Shown: positions 51,913 through 59,753 of the stretch, piece after piece
Layout of the letters: the number at the start of each line of letters is the position of its first letter
How positions within the stretch are numbered: position 1 is the first letter of the stretch
Assembly (NCBI RefSeq): GCF_041929205.1
Contig: NZ_JBHFNT010000017.1
Source: Floridanema evergladense
GTDB taxonomy: Bacteria > Cyanobacteriota > Cyanobacteriia > Cyanobacteriales > Aerosakkonemataceae
DNA: 64,000 bases
Direction: 5' to 3' (one strand)
The notes under the pieces: generated by a model
What the model was told of the DNA's origin: nothing
Seen by the model: only the letters and a program-made list of their open reading frames with translations
Database searches by the model: none
Position numbers and translations under genes: made by a program

Positions 51913-52455
51913 TTATTCCAGATTTTCTTGCTGTTCGCGCCAGAACTGTTCGGCAAAAGAGACTGCTGGGTGCATCGGCGCTTTCGGTTGACTTCGCAAT
52001 AGCATTCCCGCTTGTAAAGGAGTACGATCGCCCTTGCGAGAATTACACCTTTCGCAGGCAATAACTACGTTATCCCAGCTGTGTTTTCCGCCCTTCGATC
52101 GGGGAATCACATGATCCAGCGTCAGATTCTTAGTACTACCGCAGTATTGGCAGCTATAATGATCCCGCCGCAAAACCTCACGCCGATTCACCGGAGGCAC
52201 TTTCCACAATCGTTCATTGCTAGTAACAGTCAGACGAATCTGTTGTGGAACATGAAACACCTGCGAAGGCGATCGAATCTGCAAAGTCTTACCCTTAATC
52301 AGATCCAAAGGTTCCGCCTTACCAGTCACCAACAAAACAACTGCACGTTTAATATTGACTCGACTCATCGGCAAGTAGTTCTGCGAAAAAACCACCACCG
52401 ACTGTCCTAATACATCCATTGGATTGCGTATCTGCGATTGCGAAGCTATCGTCAC
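51913..52455 (-). CDS. HNH endonuclease family protein
   Basis: A 180-residue protein starting with GTG, preceded by GGAG at 8 bases. The HNH core is CQYCGSTKNLTLDHVIPRS, then GKHSWDNVVIACERCNSRKG, with the zinc-binding CxxC pairs and the DH and N residues intact. N-terminal residues 15-90 (VFSQNYLPMSRVNIKRAVVL) are typical of a widespread cyanobacterial HNH family. It is followed by a small gene on the same strand. A terminator-like hairpin lies directly before its ribosome-binding site. Confidence 0.9.
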   Translation of the reverse strand: MTIASQSQIRNPMDVLGQSVVVFSQNYLPMSRVNIKRAVVLLVTGKAEPLDLIKGKTLQIRSPSQVFHVPQQIRLTVTSNERLWKVPPVNRREVLRRDHYSCQYCGSTKNLTLDHVIPRSKGGKHSWDNVVIACERCNSRKGDRTPLQAGMLLRSQPKAPMHPAVSFAEQFWREQQENLE

Positions 52456-52472
52456 GATTCAACTCCTTATTT

Positions 52473-52510
52473 AAAAACCCCCGCCTCTTTGTTTACTTAG
52501 AAGCGGGGGT
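52473..52510 (-). promoter_or_regulatory. Rho-independent terminator just upstream of the HNH gene, possible attenuator
   Basis: On the minus strand ACCCCCGC and GCGGGGGT form an 8-bp stem followed by TTTTT. The T-run ends only a few bases before the AAGGAG site and about 18 bases before the GTG start, so it sits inside the HNH leader. It may end an upstream transcript or act as a leader switch. Confidence 0.55.
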
Positions 52511-52534
52511 CAGAAGGTTTTTGATTCTTCTTGT

Positions 52535-52786
52535 TTATGCAGGTACAGTTATTCTGTGCCTGTACCTCCCGCTTCGTCTCGGTAAATTTGCTTTTAGATT
52601 ACGTTGATGATTGGCGACACTAATAAAATCGCCATCTTCCGAAATACCTCGTTCTCCAAAAATATAGATTCCCCTCAACAGACAATCCACCCCTATACCC
52701 ATTCCAGCACGCCAGGTAGCTGTTTTGCCACCGTCGAAGCGTGGGAAAGAAGGCATTTGAGTGGAAAGAGACTGTTGGTAAATCAC
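52535..52786 (-). CDS. Possible small protein (83 residues or shorter)
   Basis: The frame reads with a plausible soluble core (FPRFDGGKTATWRAGMGIGV, then SVANHQRNLKANLPRRSGRY), but the last residues come from a hairpin with AGGTACAG / CTGTACCT arms (52541-52567). An internal start at MPSFPRFDGG is possible. I cannot support a function, and it may be only the transcribed leader of the HNH gene. Confidence 0.3.
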   Translation of the reverse strand: MIYQQSLSTQMPSFPRFDGGKTATWRAGMGIGVDCLLRGIYIFGERGISEDGDFISVANHQRNLKANLPRRSGRYRHRITVPA

Positions 52787-52881
52787 TGGAGTAGTTTTTG
52801 AAAGCTGTAACTTAGAAATCTTACTTTTTAAATACTACACTTGTATTATAGATTTGTCCACCCTTTTTTGGAGAAAAGTTC

Positions 52882-53220
52882 ATGCAAGCCTTAACTCGTA
52901 CCTCAACCACCGAAATGGACGTTACCAGCATTCGTTTAGAGAGAGAATTGAAAGATAGACTGAAAGACCTGGCTGGCAATCAGGGATATCAGGCATTAAT
53001 TCGGGAAATTCTCTGGAATTACGTCCAACAAAAATCAGGTTCGTACAAACCCCAATTTTCCAAATTGGATATCAGAGCCAGTATACCCGCCACAGCCCAA
53101 AAAGAAGAACGCTGCGTACTCACAGGACAGTTTATTCAACCCCAAGAACCCATGTTATTAGGACTTACGCGCCAAGGAGAATTGGTGCCACTCAGCGTCG
53201 AAAGTTTGGCAGCAGGTTAA
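52882..53220 (+). CDS. Ribbon-helix-helix-like conserved protein
   Basis: A 112-residue protein. The first 60 residues (DVTSIRLERELKDRLKDLAG, YQALIREILWNYVQQ) fit a CopG/Arc ribbon-helix-helix DNA-binding fold, and the rest (CVLTGQFIQPQEPMLLGLTR) is a conserved unknown tail seen in cyanobacterial relatives. It is preceded by GGAG. It may be a transcriptional regulator; its target is unknown. Confidence 0.72.
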   Translation: MQALTRTSTTEMDVTSIRLERELKDRLKDLAGNQGYQALIREILWNYVQQKSGSYKPQFSKLDIRASIPATAQKEERCVLTGQFIQPQEPMLLGLTRQGELVPLSVESLAAG

Positions 53221-53306
53221 ACACCCATCTCGCCGGGGAACCAAATCCCCGGTTTACAAAAATAATTAAATTAATATAAATAGCTAGTTATGACCTTATA
53301 CATTTT

Positions 53307-53449
53307 GATCCCCCTAAATCCCCCTTACCAAGGGGACTTTGAAAGGAGTTCTCCCCCTTGGTAAGGGAGACTTAGAATCTGGTTCCCCCTTTGGTAAGGG
53401 AGACTTAGAATCCGGTTCCCCCCTTTGGTAAGGGGGGTTAGGGGGGATC
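53307..53449. repeat. Inverted and direct repeat element of GATCCCCCTAA type
   Basis: The ends are near-perfect inverted copies (GATCCCCCTAAATCCCCC / GGGGGGTTAGGGGGGATC). Inside, the unit GGTAAGGGAGACTTAGAATC occurs twice in direct order. It is a typical non-coding cyanobacterial repeat and encodes nothing. Confidence 0.75.
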
Positions 53450-53489
53450 TAATCTGCGTTACATTAAATTGGATTAAATGTCTCTTTTC

Positions 53490-53539
53490 AGTCCTCTTCA
53501 GAGGACTTAAGCTATTAGCCAGGGACTTGAGTCCCTGGC
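53490..53539. repeat. Two adjacent short palindromes
   Basis: AGTCCTCTTCAGAGGACT (53490-53507) and GCCAGGGACTTGAGTCCCTGGC (53518-53539) form two hairpins before the retron-like operon. They may be repeats, or they may end transcription from upstream. Confidence 0.65.
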
Positions 53540-53573
53540 GGGATGGAAGATTTTCGACACAGGAAGAACCACG

Positions 53574-56500
53574 ATGCAACTAATTAAGCGAACCACCCTT
53601 CATTACCAAGAAGGAACTTCCGACAAAGTTTATGAAGTCGATCTTTGTTTGGTTGGGGGCGATCGATACGTGGTAAACTTCCGCTACGGTCGCCGAGGCG
53701 CTACCCTCAAAGAAGGAGTAAAAACCGAGCAACCAGTAACTCTAGCCCAAGCTGAAAAAGTTTTTGAGAAATTAGTCAGCGAAAAGACAAAAAAAGGCTA
53801 TCAAGATGTTAGCAACACTGGAGTTGCTGAAACTCCCGCACCGAAAAAAGCTAAATCTTCAGATCCAAATAAAGCCCGTAAAACTGCGATTTTAAATCGA
53901 CTTGCCGAACAGGAAGAGGAAAATTGGCCTTTAGAAAGAGTGATTTGGCGAGCCGGAGAATTAAAAATTAAAGAAGCAGTTTCCTCACTTGTAGAACTTA
54001 TCGGTACAGACGAACCTTTAAGGGATTATTGCATTGCTTGGGCGTTAGGAAACTGCGGTGATAAAAAAGCTTTACCCGCTTTAAAAGAGTTATATCAAAA
54101 TCCCCAAACTCCCGAATTCGTGCGGCGAATTTCTTGGGAAGCAGCATTTAAACTTTCGGAGGAAGCAGAGAAGGGGAATTTGCGATCGCAAAAAATAGCC
54201 GAACTACCCAAGCTATTACAAGAAACAGCTAAAAATGGTTCGGCAACAGAATTTGCCAACCTCTTAAAAGCATATCTACAGAGTTGCGATTACCAAGGTT
54301 TTGCCGTCCTCGATACCATCTACCAAATTAATAACGAAAATGTCCGTCCCGCACTCTTAGAAATTCTGCGAACCGCACCATTTAAACCGAACTATTTCAA
54401 ACAGATTCGCCACATTTTCAAAGTAGCTGAATATCGTTTAGATGCAGAAGTTTTTGGAATTATAGCTTACCGGATTGAAAAAGAGAAGGCAAATTTTCGT
54501 ACCGATCGTTATCGGATAAATATTCCAGAAGTTGGTGAATTAGTAAGATACGGTTACAAATATAATCCTGACACAAGGCAATGGTATCAAGTTGCTAATG
54601 ATGAGATTTCAGCAGAATTAAAAAGCCCTAATTCAAGAATTGCTTACAGCAGTTTAACTCGTGATTATCTACAAAGTAGGGTTTGGCGCACCCTAAAAAA
54701 ATTAGGAGAAATCAGTGATGATAATTACGTGAAAATTGCTGCTAACATTCTTTTACAATATTCCGATAATGATGCACAACCAGTCAAAACAACAACTGTC
54801 TCTCAATGGCAAAGATTCAACGATAATTGGGAGAATATTACTATTAGTAAAAGCTGGGATATCTACGCTGGCTATCTCACATTTAATCACATCCTTTATG
54901 AAAACAGCCCCCGTTACGAATACAAAGAAAATAACAAAGCGTGGTTATGTAAAGAAAACTATAAACCAGGAGATCCAGAACCAAATGTACGGGAAGAAGC
55001 TTTCCCGAAACTTTGGGAACAACAACCTACAGAATTGTTGAATTTATTATTAGAAAGTAACTGCCAACCAGTACATCAATTCGCCATCAAAGCATTGCGC
55101 GAATGTTCTCAGTTTTGCACAGAGTTAGACACAGCAACAATCATTAAATTACTGAGTAAACCTTATGAAATCACAGCGAGATTTGCCTTTGAATTAGCCC
55201 AAAGTCTTTACAACTCTGCCGCACCTAATTTAGAATTAGTTTTAGCTTTAGCAAGTTGTGTAATTCCTGAAGCTAGAACCACAGCTTATCGCTGGATTGA
55301 AGAAACAAGAGAACCCTTTCTCGCTGATGCTAATTTTATCACTGCTTTAGTCATTAATCCTTTTGCTGATACTCGCCAATTCGCCCGTCAACTCCTCAAT
55401 TCTTCAATTCTCAATGAGAATGCAGCAAAACTTTTAATCGTTAAAATCATCACCGAAGTTTTAGCATTACCCAACGACGCAGGGGAAAAAGCAAAAGACA
55501 TCGCGGAAACTCTCCTAACTTGTTTTACTCCGCAGTTACGCACTTTGGGAATGTCAATTATTCAAGATTTACTGAGACATCCTGTATTAGAAGTGCAAGA
55601 ATTAGGCGCAAGAATCCTCTTAAATCATGAAACACCAGCCGCAAATTTACCACCCGGATTAATCGATTCTTTAATAGTCTCAGAATACGAATCAATTCGC
55701 GGACTTGGGATTAGAATTTTTGGACAACTTCCCGATTCAACTTTATTAAATCAGTATTCATTGCTCATCGCAATGGCAACTCATGAATTAGCCGATATTC
55801 GTAACGCCATTCGCCCAGTTATTCGCCGCCTCGCAGTAGATCATTCTGACTTCGCCGCTAGGTTAGCAACGGAAACGATCGATCTTTTAATGATATCAAA
55901 AACAAAAGAAGAAGTTTGTCAATATCTCGTTCGTTTCTTGAAAGAAGATTTACCAGAATGGATGACAAATATTAGCAAAGATACTGCTTTGAGATTGCTA
56001 AAAGCGAAATCTTCTGCAACTCAGGAATTAGCAGGGTATGTAATCATCGCCAATGCTGATAAATGGGCAGAAGAATTTGAAACAATGGAAATAGTTAAAC
56101 TGGCGGATAATGAAATTTTAGCTGTGAGAGAAGCGGCGCGAGAAATATTTCTGAAAAGCTTGCCTCGCTTGCGGGGAAATGAAGCAGAAATGTTATCTGG
56201 CGTGCGAATAGTTGAAAGTAAATGGGAAGATAGTCAAGAATTTGGTTTTCGCTTATTCAATACTTTCTTTACTGCGGAAGATTTGACACCCAGCGTGTTA
56301 ATTACTCTCTGCGATAGCATCAAAGAAGAAGTTCGCAGTTTTGGGCGAAACTTGGTAACTCGCTATTTTCAAGAAGCTGACGGACAAGAGTATTTGCTAA
56401 AATTTAGCGAACACCCAGCAACAGATATGCAGTTATTTGTCACCAACTATTTGGAAAATTACGCTGTTAACGATCCCGAAAAATTGGAGGAATTAACACC

Positions 56501-56762
56501 TTATTTTATCACAGTTTTGTGTTTAGTAAATCGGGGAAGTGTGGCGAAAAAACGCATTTTTGCTTTTTTGAATGGGGAGGCGCAAAAGAGTTTAGAAGCT
56601 GCTACCGTAGTAGCAGAAATCATGACCCGACAATCTGCAACAATGGTAATAGCTGATAAGGCAGCTGCGATCGAATGTATGGTAAACATCAAACGCACTT
56701 ATCCAGATTTAGAATTACCAATTTTAGTGAAAGAATTTAAAACCGCAGATGAACGCAGATGA
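53574..56762 (+). CDS. WGR domain plus HEAT/ARM-repeat protein, retron-associated (ARM component)
   Basis: A 1062-residue protein. Residues 1-80 are a WGR domain (YEVDLCLVGGDRYVVNFRYG, RRGATLKEG), related to the DNA-binding WGR of PARP and MolR proteins. From about residue 95 to the end it consists of helical pairs typical of HEAT/ARM repeats (VSSLVELIGTDEPLRDYCIA, QELGARILLNHETPAANLPP). The last residues (ADERR) come from a small GCAGATGAAC tandem repeat. It is the first gene of an operon ending in a reverse transcriptase and is the likely ARM partner of an anti-phage retron. Its activity is not established. Confidence 0.82.
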   Translation: MQLIKRTTLHYQEGTSDKVYEVDLCLVGGDRYVVNFRYGRRGATLKEGVKTEQPVTLAQAEKVFEKLVSEKTKKGYQDVSNTGVAETPAPKKAKSSDPNKARKTAILNRLAEQEEENWPLERVIWRAGELKIKEAVSSLVELIGTDEPLRDYCIAWALGNCGDKKALPALKELYQNPQTPEFVRRISWEAAFKLSEEAEKGNLRSQKIAELPKLLQETAKNGSATEFANLLKAYLQSCDYQGFAVLDTIYQINNENVRPALLEILRTAPFKPNYFKQIRHIFKVAEYRLDAEVFGIIAYRIEKEKANFRTDRYRINIPEVGELVRYGYKYNPDTRQWYQVANDEISAELKSPNSRIAYSSLTRDYLQSRVWRTLKKLGEISDDNYVKIAANILLQYSDNDAQPVKTTTVSQWQRFNDNWENITISKSWDIYAGYLTFNHILYENSPRYEYKENNKAWLCKENYKPGDPEPNVREEAFPKLWEQQPTELLNLLLESNCQPVHQFAIKALRECSQFCTELDTATIIKLLSKPYEITARFAFELAQSLYNSAAPNLELVLALASCVIPEARTTAYRWIEETREPFLADANFITALVINPFADTRQFARQLLNSSILNENAAKLLIVKIITEVLALPNDAGEKAKDIAETLLTCFTPQLRTLGMSIIQDLLRHPVLEVQELGARILLNHETPAANLPPGLIDSLIVSEYESIRGLGIRIFGQLPDSTLLNQYSLLIAMATHELADIRNAIRPVIRRLAVDHSDFAARLATETIDLLMISKTKEEVCQYLVRFLKEDLPEWMTNISKDTALRLLKAKSSATQELAGYVIIANADKWAEEFETMEIVKLADNEILAVREAAREIFLKSLPRLRGNEAEMLSGVRIVESKWEDSQEFGFRLFNTFFTAEDLTPSVLITLCDSIKEEVRSFGRNLVTRYFQEADGQEYLLKFSEHPATDMQLFVTNYLENYAVNDPEKLEELTPYFITVLCLVNRGSVAKKRIFAFLNGEAQKSLEAATVVAEIMTRQSATMVIADKAAAIECMVNIKRTYPDLELPILVKEFKTADERR

Positions 56763-56771
56763 ACGCAGATG
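56741..56771 (+). repeat. Tandem CGCAGATGAA repeat at a gene end
   Basis: Three GCAGAT units in tandem cover the stop codon of the WGR/HEAT gene. A related C/T-rich direct repeat (CTTTGCGTC, CTTTGCGTC, CTTCGCGG) lies about 60 bases further on. Confidence 0.7.
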
Positions 56772-56899
56772 GAATTTATATTCCTTCGCATCTTAGCAGA
56801 TAACCTCTCATCATTTCTTTCTTTGCGTCCTTTGCGTCCTTCGCGGTTTAAAAAAATGAATTATCGTTACACTGTAGTTATTCAAGGATAACAATTGCT

Positions 56900-58543
56900 A
56901 TGGAAGTAAATTACGCTTACAAAGGAAGTACTGCTGTTGTCGATAAGGGCGATCGCACTCAGATGTCATTCTCCCCCGACACCAAGCGCGAACCTACATT
57001 TTTCATCGGAGAATTGCGCCAAAATATCGCTTTTCGAGAAGCAATTAGCGCCTTACATGACGTAGTTGTTTCCGACTTGCGTTTCAAACCAAAAGATAAA
57101 ACAGAATATAAAGAATGGGCGGCGAAACAGTTAGAAATTGACTGGCAAAAAGTAGCGGTACAAAGGCAAGAAATTGTTAACCGAATGCAGGAATTGCGGA
57201 CGGAATTGAACAATTTGTACAATCAACATTATCAACGCCTCAAACCATACTATGATGCTAGAGAAAAATTTCGTCAATACGCATTCCGCAAAGAATTAGA
57301 CATTTACTTTCTCTTCGATCCAGTAATTACAGTTCACCCAGACGAAATATTTTTTGAATGTTTCAGTGTCGATGAATCAAGTTATGGGCGACTCGGCGCA
57401 AGTTACGAAGTCTTTAAAAATATCGATGAATTTGCTTGCGGAACAACTAACATCGATTACTCTCACGATTTGTACAATGAGTTTCAGAAAATCCGCAATT
57501 ACAAGACAACAAAATTAGAAGTCGATCCTTCAGGTTTTGAAGTTCAAACTACTAACGAAGAATCATTTAAAGAAGTCAAAATCGATTTACCAGATAGCTG
57601 GGTAAGGGGTTTTTTACAAGTAAGTTCCGCCATGTCTTTACCCGCCACAAAATTCGATTTACACCCAATGGATATTCACAATCTTTGTTTCGTTTTGCGG
57701 CGACACAAAGAAAAGAAAGGGCCAAGAGGAATGCGGTATCATCTAACACCTGGGCAACCTGTACGGGTAGTGTTTGAACCCTGGAATATTGAGGTTGTCT
57801 GTTCCCGTTCTCCCTACTTGGGAAATGACGAACAGGTAATTCGCGTTTGGGGTCGCCGTCGCTTGCACATCTTGGAACGCTTGATTCCCATTGCGAAAAA
57901 GTTTACCGTTTATCTACTCGGTACGGGGATGCCTTCCTTTTATGTTGCAGATTTGGGCGATCTGTCCTTTACCTTGGGTTTGTCGGGATGGACAACAAAC
58001 GATTGGGCGCAAGCGGGGAACTTTGACTTGATGGCACCTCGCGCCGAAGTGGATAACTTGACAAAACAGCAAATTTTCAACGCTTTAAAACAAAATTGGG
58101 CAGAAACGCCCGATGTGCTTGCCCGTAGATTGAACTTAGACCGTTCTGTAGTTCTCGGTGCATTAAGTAGTTACACGCAAGCTGGTAGTGCAATTTTTGA
58201 CTTAAACAAGCAAGTATATCGCGTGCGGGAATTAAGTCGCGAACCGCTACCAATGGAGAAATTACGATTTGCTAATGAAAGAGAGGAAAAAGCGACTCGT
58301 TTTTTAAGTCAAAATGCGGTCGAAGTTACTTCTTGTACTAGCGATGCTGCTAATGTTTTGGTTTTGCAAGGTGTGGTCAAAGATCAGGAAAAAACTTATA
58401 ATCCCTCTTTGACGATCGACTCAGATCAGCGTATAATTCAAGCAGAATGTACCTGCAATTGGCACTTACAAAATAAGTTGTTCAAAGGCCCATGTGAACA
58501 CATTTTGGCTTTAAGAACACATCACTTTCGTCAACGCAGGTAA
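56900..58543 (+). CDS. Winged-helix / SWIM zinc-finger protein, retron-associated (WHSWIM component)
   Basis: A 547-residue protein. The SWIM finger at the C-terminus has Cys517, Cys519, Cys532 and His534 (CxC, 12 residues, CxH). A winged-helix-like stretch (LTKQQIFNALKQNWAETPDV) precedes it near residues 390-450. The N-terminal 380 residues are not assigned; there is a coiled part near residues 70-115. Genes of this kind lie between the ARM and RT genes in one retron class. It is 137 bases downstream of the WGR/HEAT gene and 15 bases from the predicted ncRNA. Confidence 0.8.
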   Translation: MEVNYAYKGSTAVVDKGDRTQMSFSPDTKREPTFFIGELRQNIAFREAISALHDVVVSDLRFKPKDKTEYKEWAAKQLEIDWQKVAVQRQEIVNRMQELRTELNNLYNQHYQRLKPYYDAREKFRQYAFRKELDIYFLFDPVITVHPDEIFFECFSVDESSYGRLGASYEVFKNIDEFACGTTNIDYSHDLYNEFQKIRNYKTTKLEVDPSGFEVQTTNEESFKEVKIDLPDSWVRGFLQVSSAMSLPATKFDLHPMDIHNLCFVLRRHKEKKGPRGMRYHLTPGQPVRVVFEPWNIEVVCSRSPYLGNDEQVIRVWGRRRLHILERLIPIAKKFTVYLLGTGMPSFYVADLGDLSFTLGLSGWTTNDWAQAGNFDLMAPRAEVDNLTKQQIFNALKQNWAETPDVLARRLNLDRSVVLGALSSYTQAGSAIFDLNKQVYRVRELSREPLPMEKLRFANEREEKATRFLSQNAVEVTSCTSDAANVLVLQGVVKDQEKTYNPSLTIDSDQRIIQAECTCNWHLQNKLFKGPCEHILALRTHHFRQRR

Positions 58544-58558
58544 CTTCCAAATTCGCTA

Positions 58559-58778
58559 TACCAGTAGGCACCAACAACCTTGCATTCTGGGCAGTGGATC
58601 GCTGTCCTTGCGCTTAGTCCGCCCACGCATCACTAGCCCGCTCTTGACTGTGCCTAGTCTCAGGTACCCTCGCTATTCCGGTTTGGTTTCCGTGAAACTA
58701 ATGAGCGAGGGTACCTGGACTAGGCTGGAGTTGAGCGATCTAGTCCTGAGATGTTTACGAAGGGGAAACCTACTGGTA
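58559..58778 (+). ncRNA. Candidate retron msr-msd RNA
   Basis: A perfect 10-bp inverted repeat, TACCAGTAGG (58559-58568) and CCTACTGGTA (58769-58778), bounds this stretch, as a1/a2 do in retrons. Within it GGGCAG-TGGATCG-CTGTCC (58589-58607) forms a small msr-like stem-loop. A long msd-like hairpin has arms 58652-58674 and 58704-58725 with paired bases extending outward. The candidate branching G is 58567 or 58568, in TAGGC rather than the classical TAGC. It starts 15 bases after the WHSWIM stop and holds no coding frame. Confidence 0.72.
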
Positions 58779-58827
58779 ATAGCGTTTTATTTTTTGCTTA
58801 ATTTAATCAGTTTGGATGGCAGAGATT

Positions 58828-59724
58828 ATGAGCGAACCAATTAAAATTCTGTTGCAAACTACCATTTCCACGACTGAAGATGATTGGAGTATTGCCCGTT
58901 TCTCGCTATTAAGAGATTATCTCGCCTCTGTCAAAGATGAAGCCGGAAATTATCTATTTCAAGTAACAGCAAGAGATCGAGAATCTGATGCCCAAGGAAA
59001 TGACCCAGTTTTAAGTAATTTGGGTGATTCGGATTTTGATGAATTATGGTTATTTGCTGTTGATGTGGGTGATGGTTTAACCAAGCAAGATATTGCCGGA
59101 ATTGAGGCATTTAATAAGCGTGGAGGGGGAATTTTAGCAACGCGAGATCATCAAGATTTGGGTTGTTCTATTTGCGATATTCCGATAATTGGCGTTGCCC
59201 ATTATTTCCAAACTAAAAATCCCGATCCAGATGAAACTCGGCGCTGTGTCGATGATATTTATACTAGTTATATTTCTTGGCCTAACTATCATTCTGGACG
59301 CAACGGCGACTATCAAAAAATTATCCCTGTTGCACCCATTCACGAACTATTAAAAAATCCCGATTTGCCTTCAGGAATCATCGAATTTTTCCCCGCCCAT
59401 CCCCACGAAGGCGCTGTAGGAATTGCCCCAGATGCAAAGAATGGCAAGGTAATTGCTATGGGTAAAAGTTTAGTTTCAAGGCGAACATTTAACTTAGCTG
59501 TAGCTTTTGAAAGTGTCAAAGATTCTGAAGGAAATCAACTGGGGCGTGGAGTGGCAGAATCAACTTTTCATCATTTCTGTGATTACAATTGGGATGCGGA
59601 TATGGGTTGTCCTAGCTTTGTGGATGAAGCTCCGGGAAACACTATAAAAACCGAACCTCGTGCTTTGGAAGATGTCCATACTTATATGCGGAATTTGGCT
59701 TTGTGGCTGGCACATAAAATGTAA
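58828..59724 (+). CDS. ThuA/class I glutamine amidotransferase-like protein, located between ncRNA and RT
   Basis: A 298-residue protein (start at MSEPIKILLQTT; an ATG 12 bases upstream is possible). It has a Rossmann-like alternation (IKILLQTTI, ELWLFAVDVGDGLTK, GGGILATRDHQD) and repeated His/Asp motifs (AHPHEGAVG, STFHHFCDYNWDADMGC). I recall relatives in many bacteria as stand-alone genes, with no known function. Its stop lies 30 bases before the RT start, so it is probably co-transcribed with the retron. It is not one of the usual retron components, so it may be cargo. Confidence 0.65.
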   Translation: MSEPIKILLQTTISTTEDDWSIARFSLLRDYLASVKDEAGNYLFQVTARDRESDAQGNDPVLSNLGDSDFDELWLFAVDVGDGLTKQDIAGIEAFNKRGGGILATRDHQDLGCSICDIPIIGVAHYFQTKNPDPDETRRCVDDIYTSYISWPNYHSGRNGDYQKIIPVAPIHELLKNPDLPSGIIEFFPAHPHEGAVGIAPDAKNGKVIAMGKSLVSRRTFNLAVAFESVKDSEGNQLGRGVAESTFHHFCDYNWDADMGCPSFVDEAPGNTIKTEPRALEDVHTYMRNLALWLAHKM

Positions 59725-59753
59725 AGAAATCTGCTAAATTAAGCTAAAATGAT

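Noticed and set aside
51894..52061. N-terminal extension of the 129-residue protein
   Set aside because: It overlaps the HNH gene in another frame and lacks similarity to the family; the internal ATG fits better.
53307..53449. Direct repeats between genes as a possible CRISPR or origin
   Set aside because: Only two copies, no spacers, and ends form an inverted repeat typical of dispersed elements.
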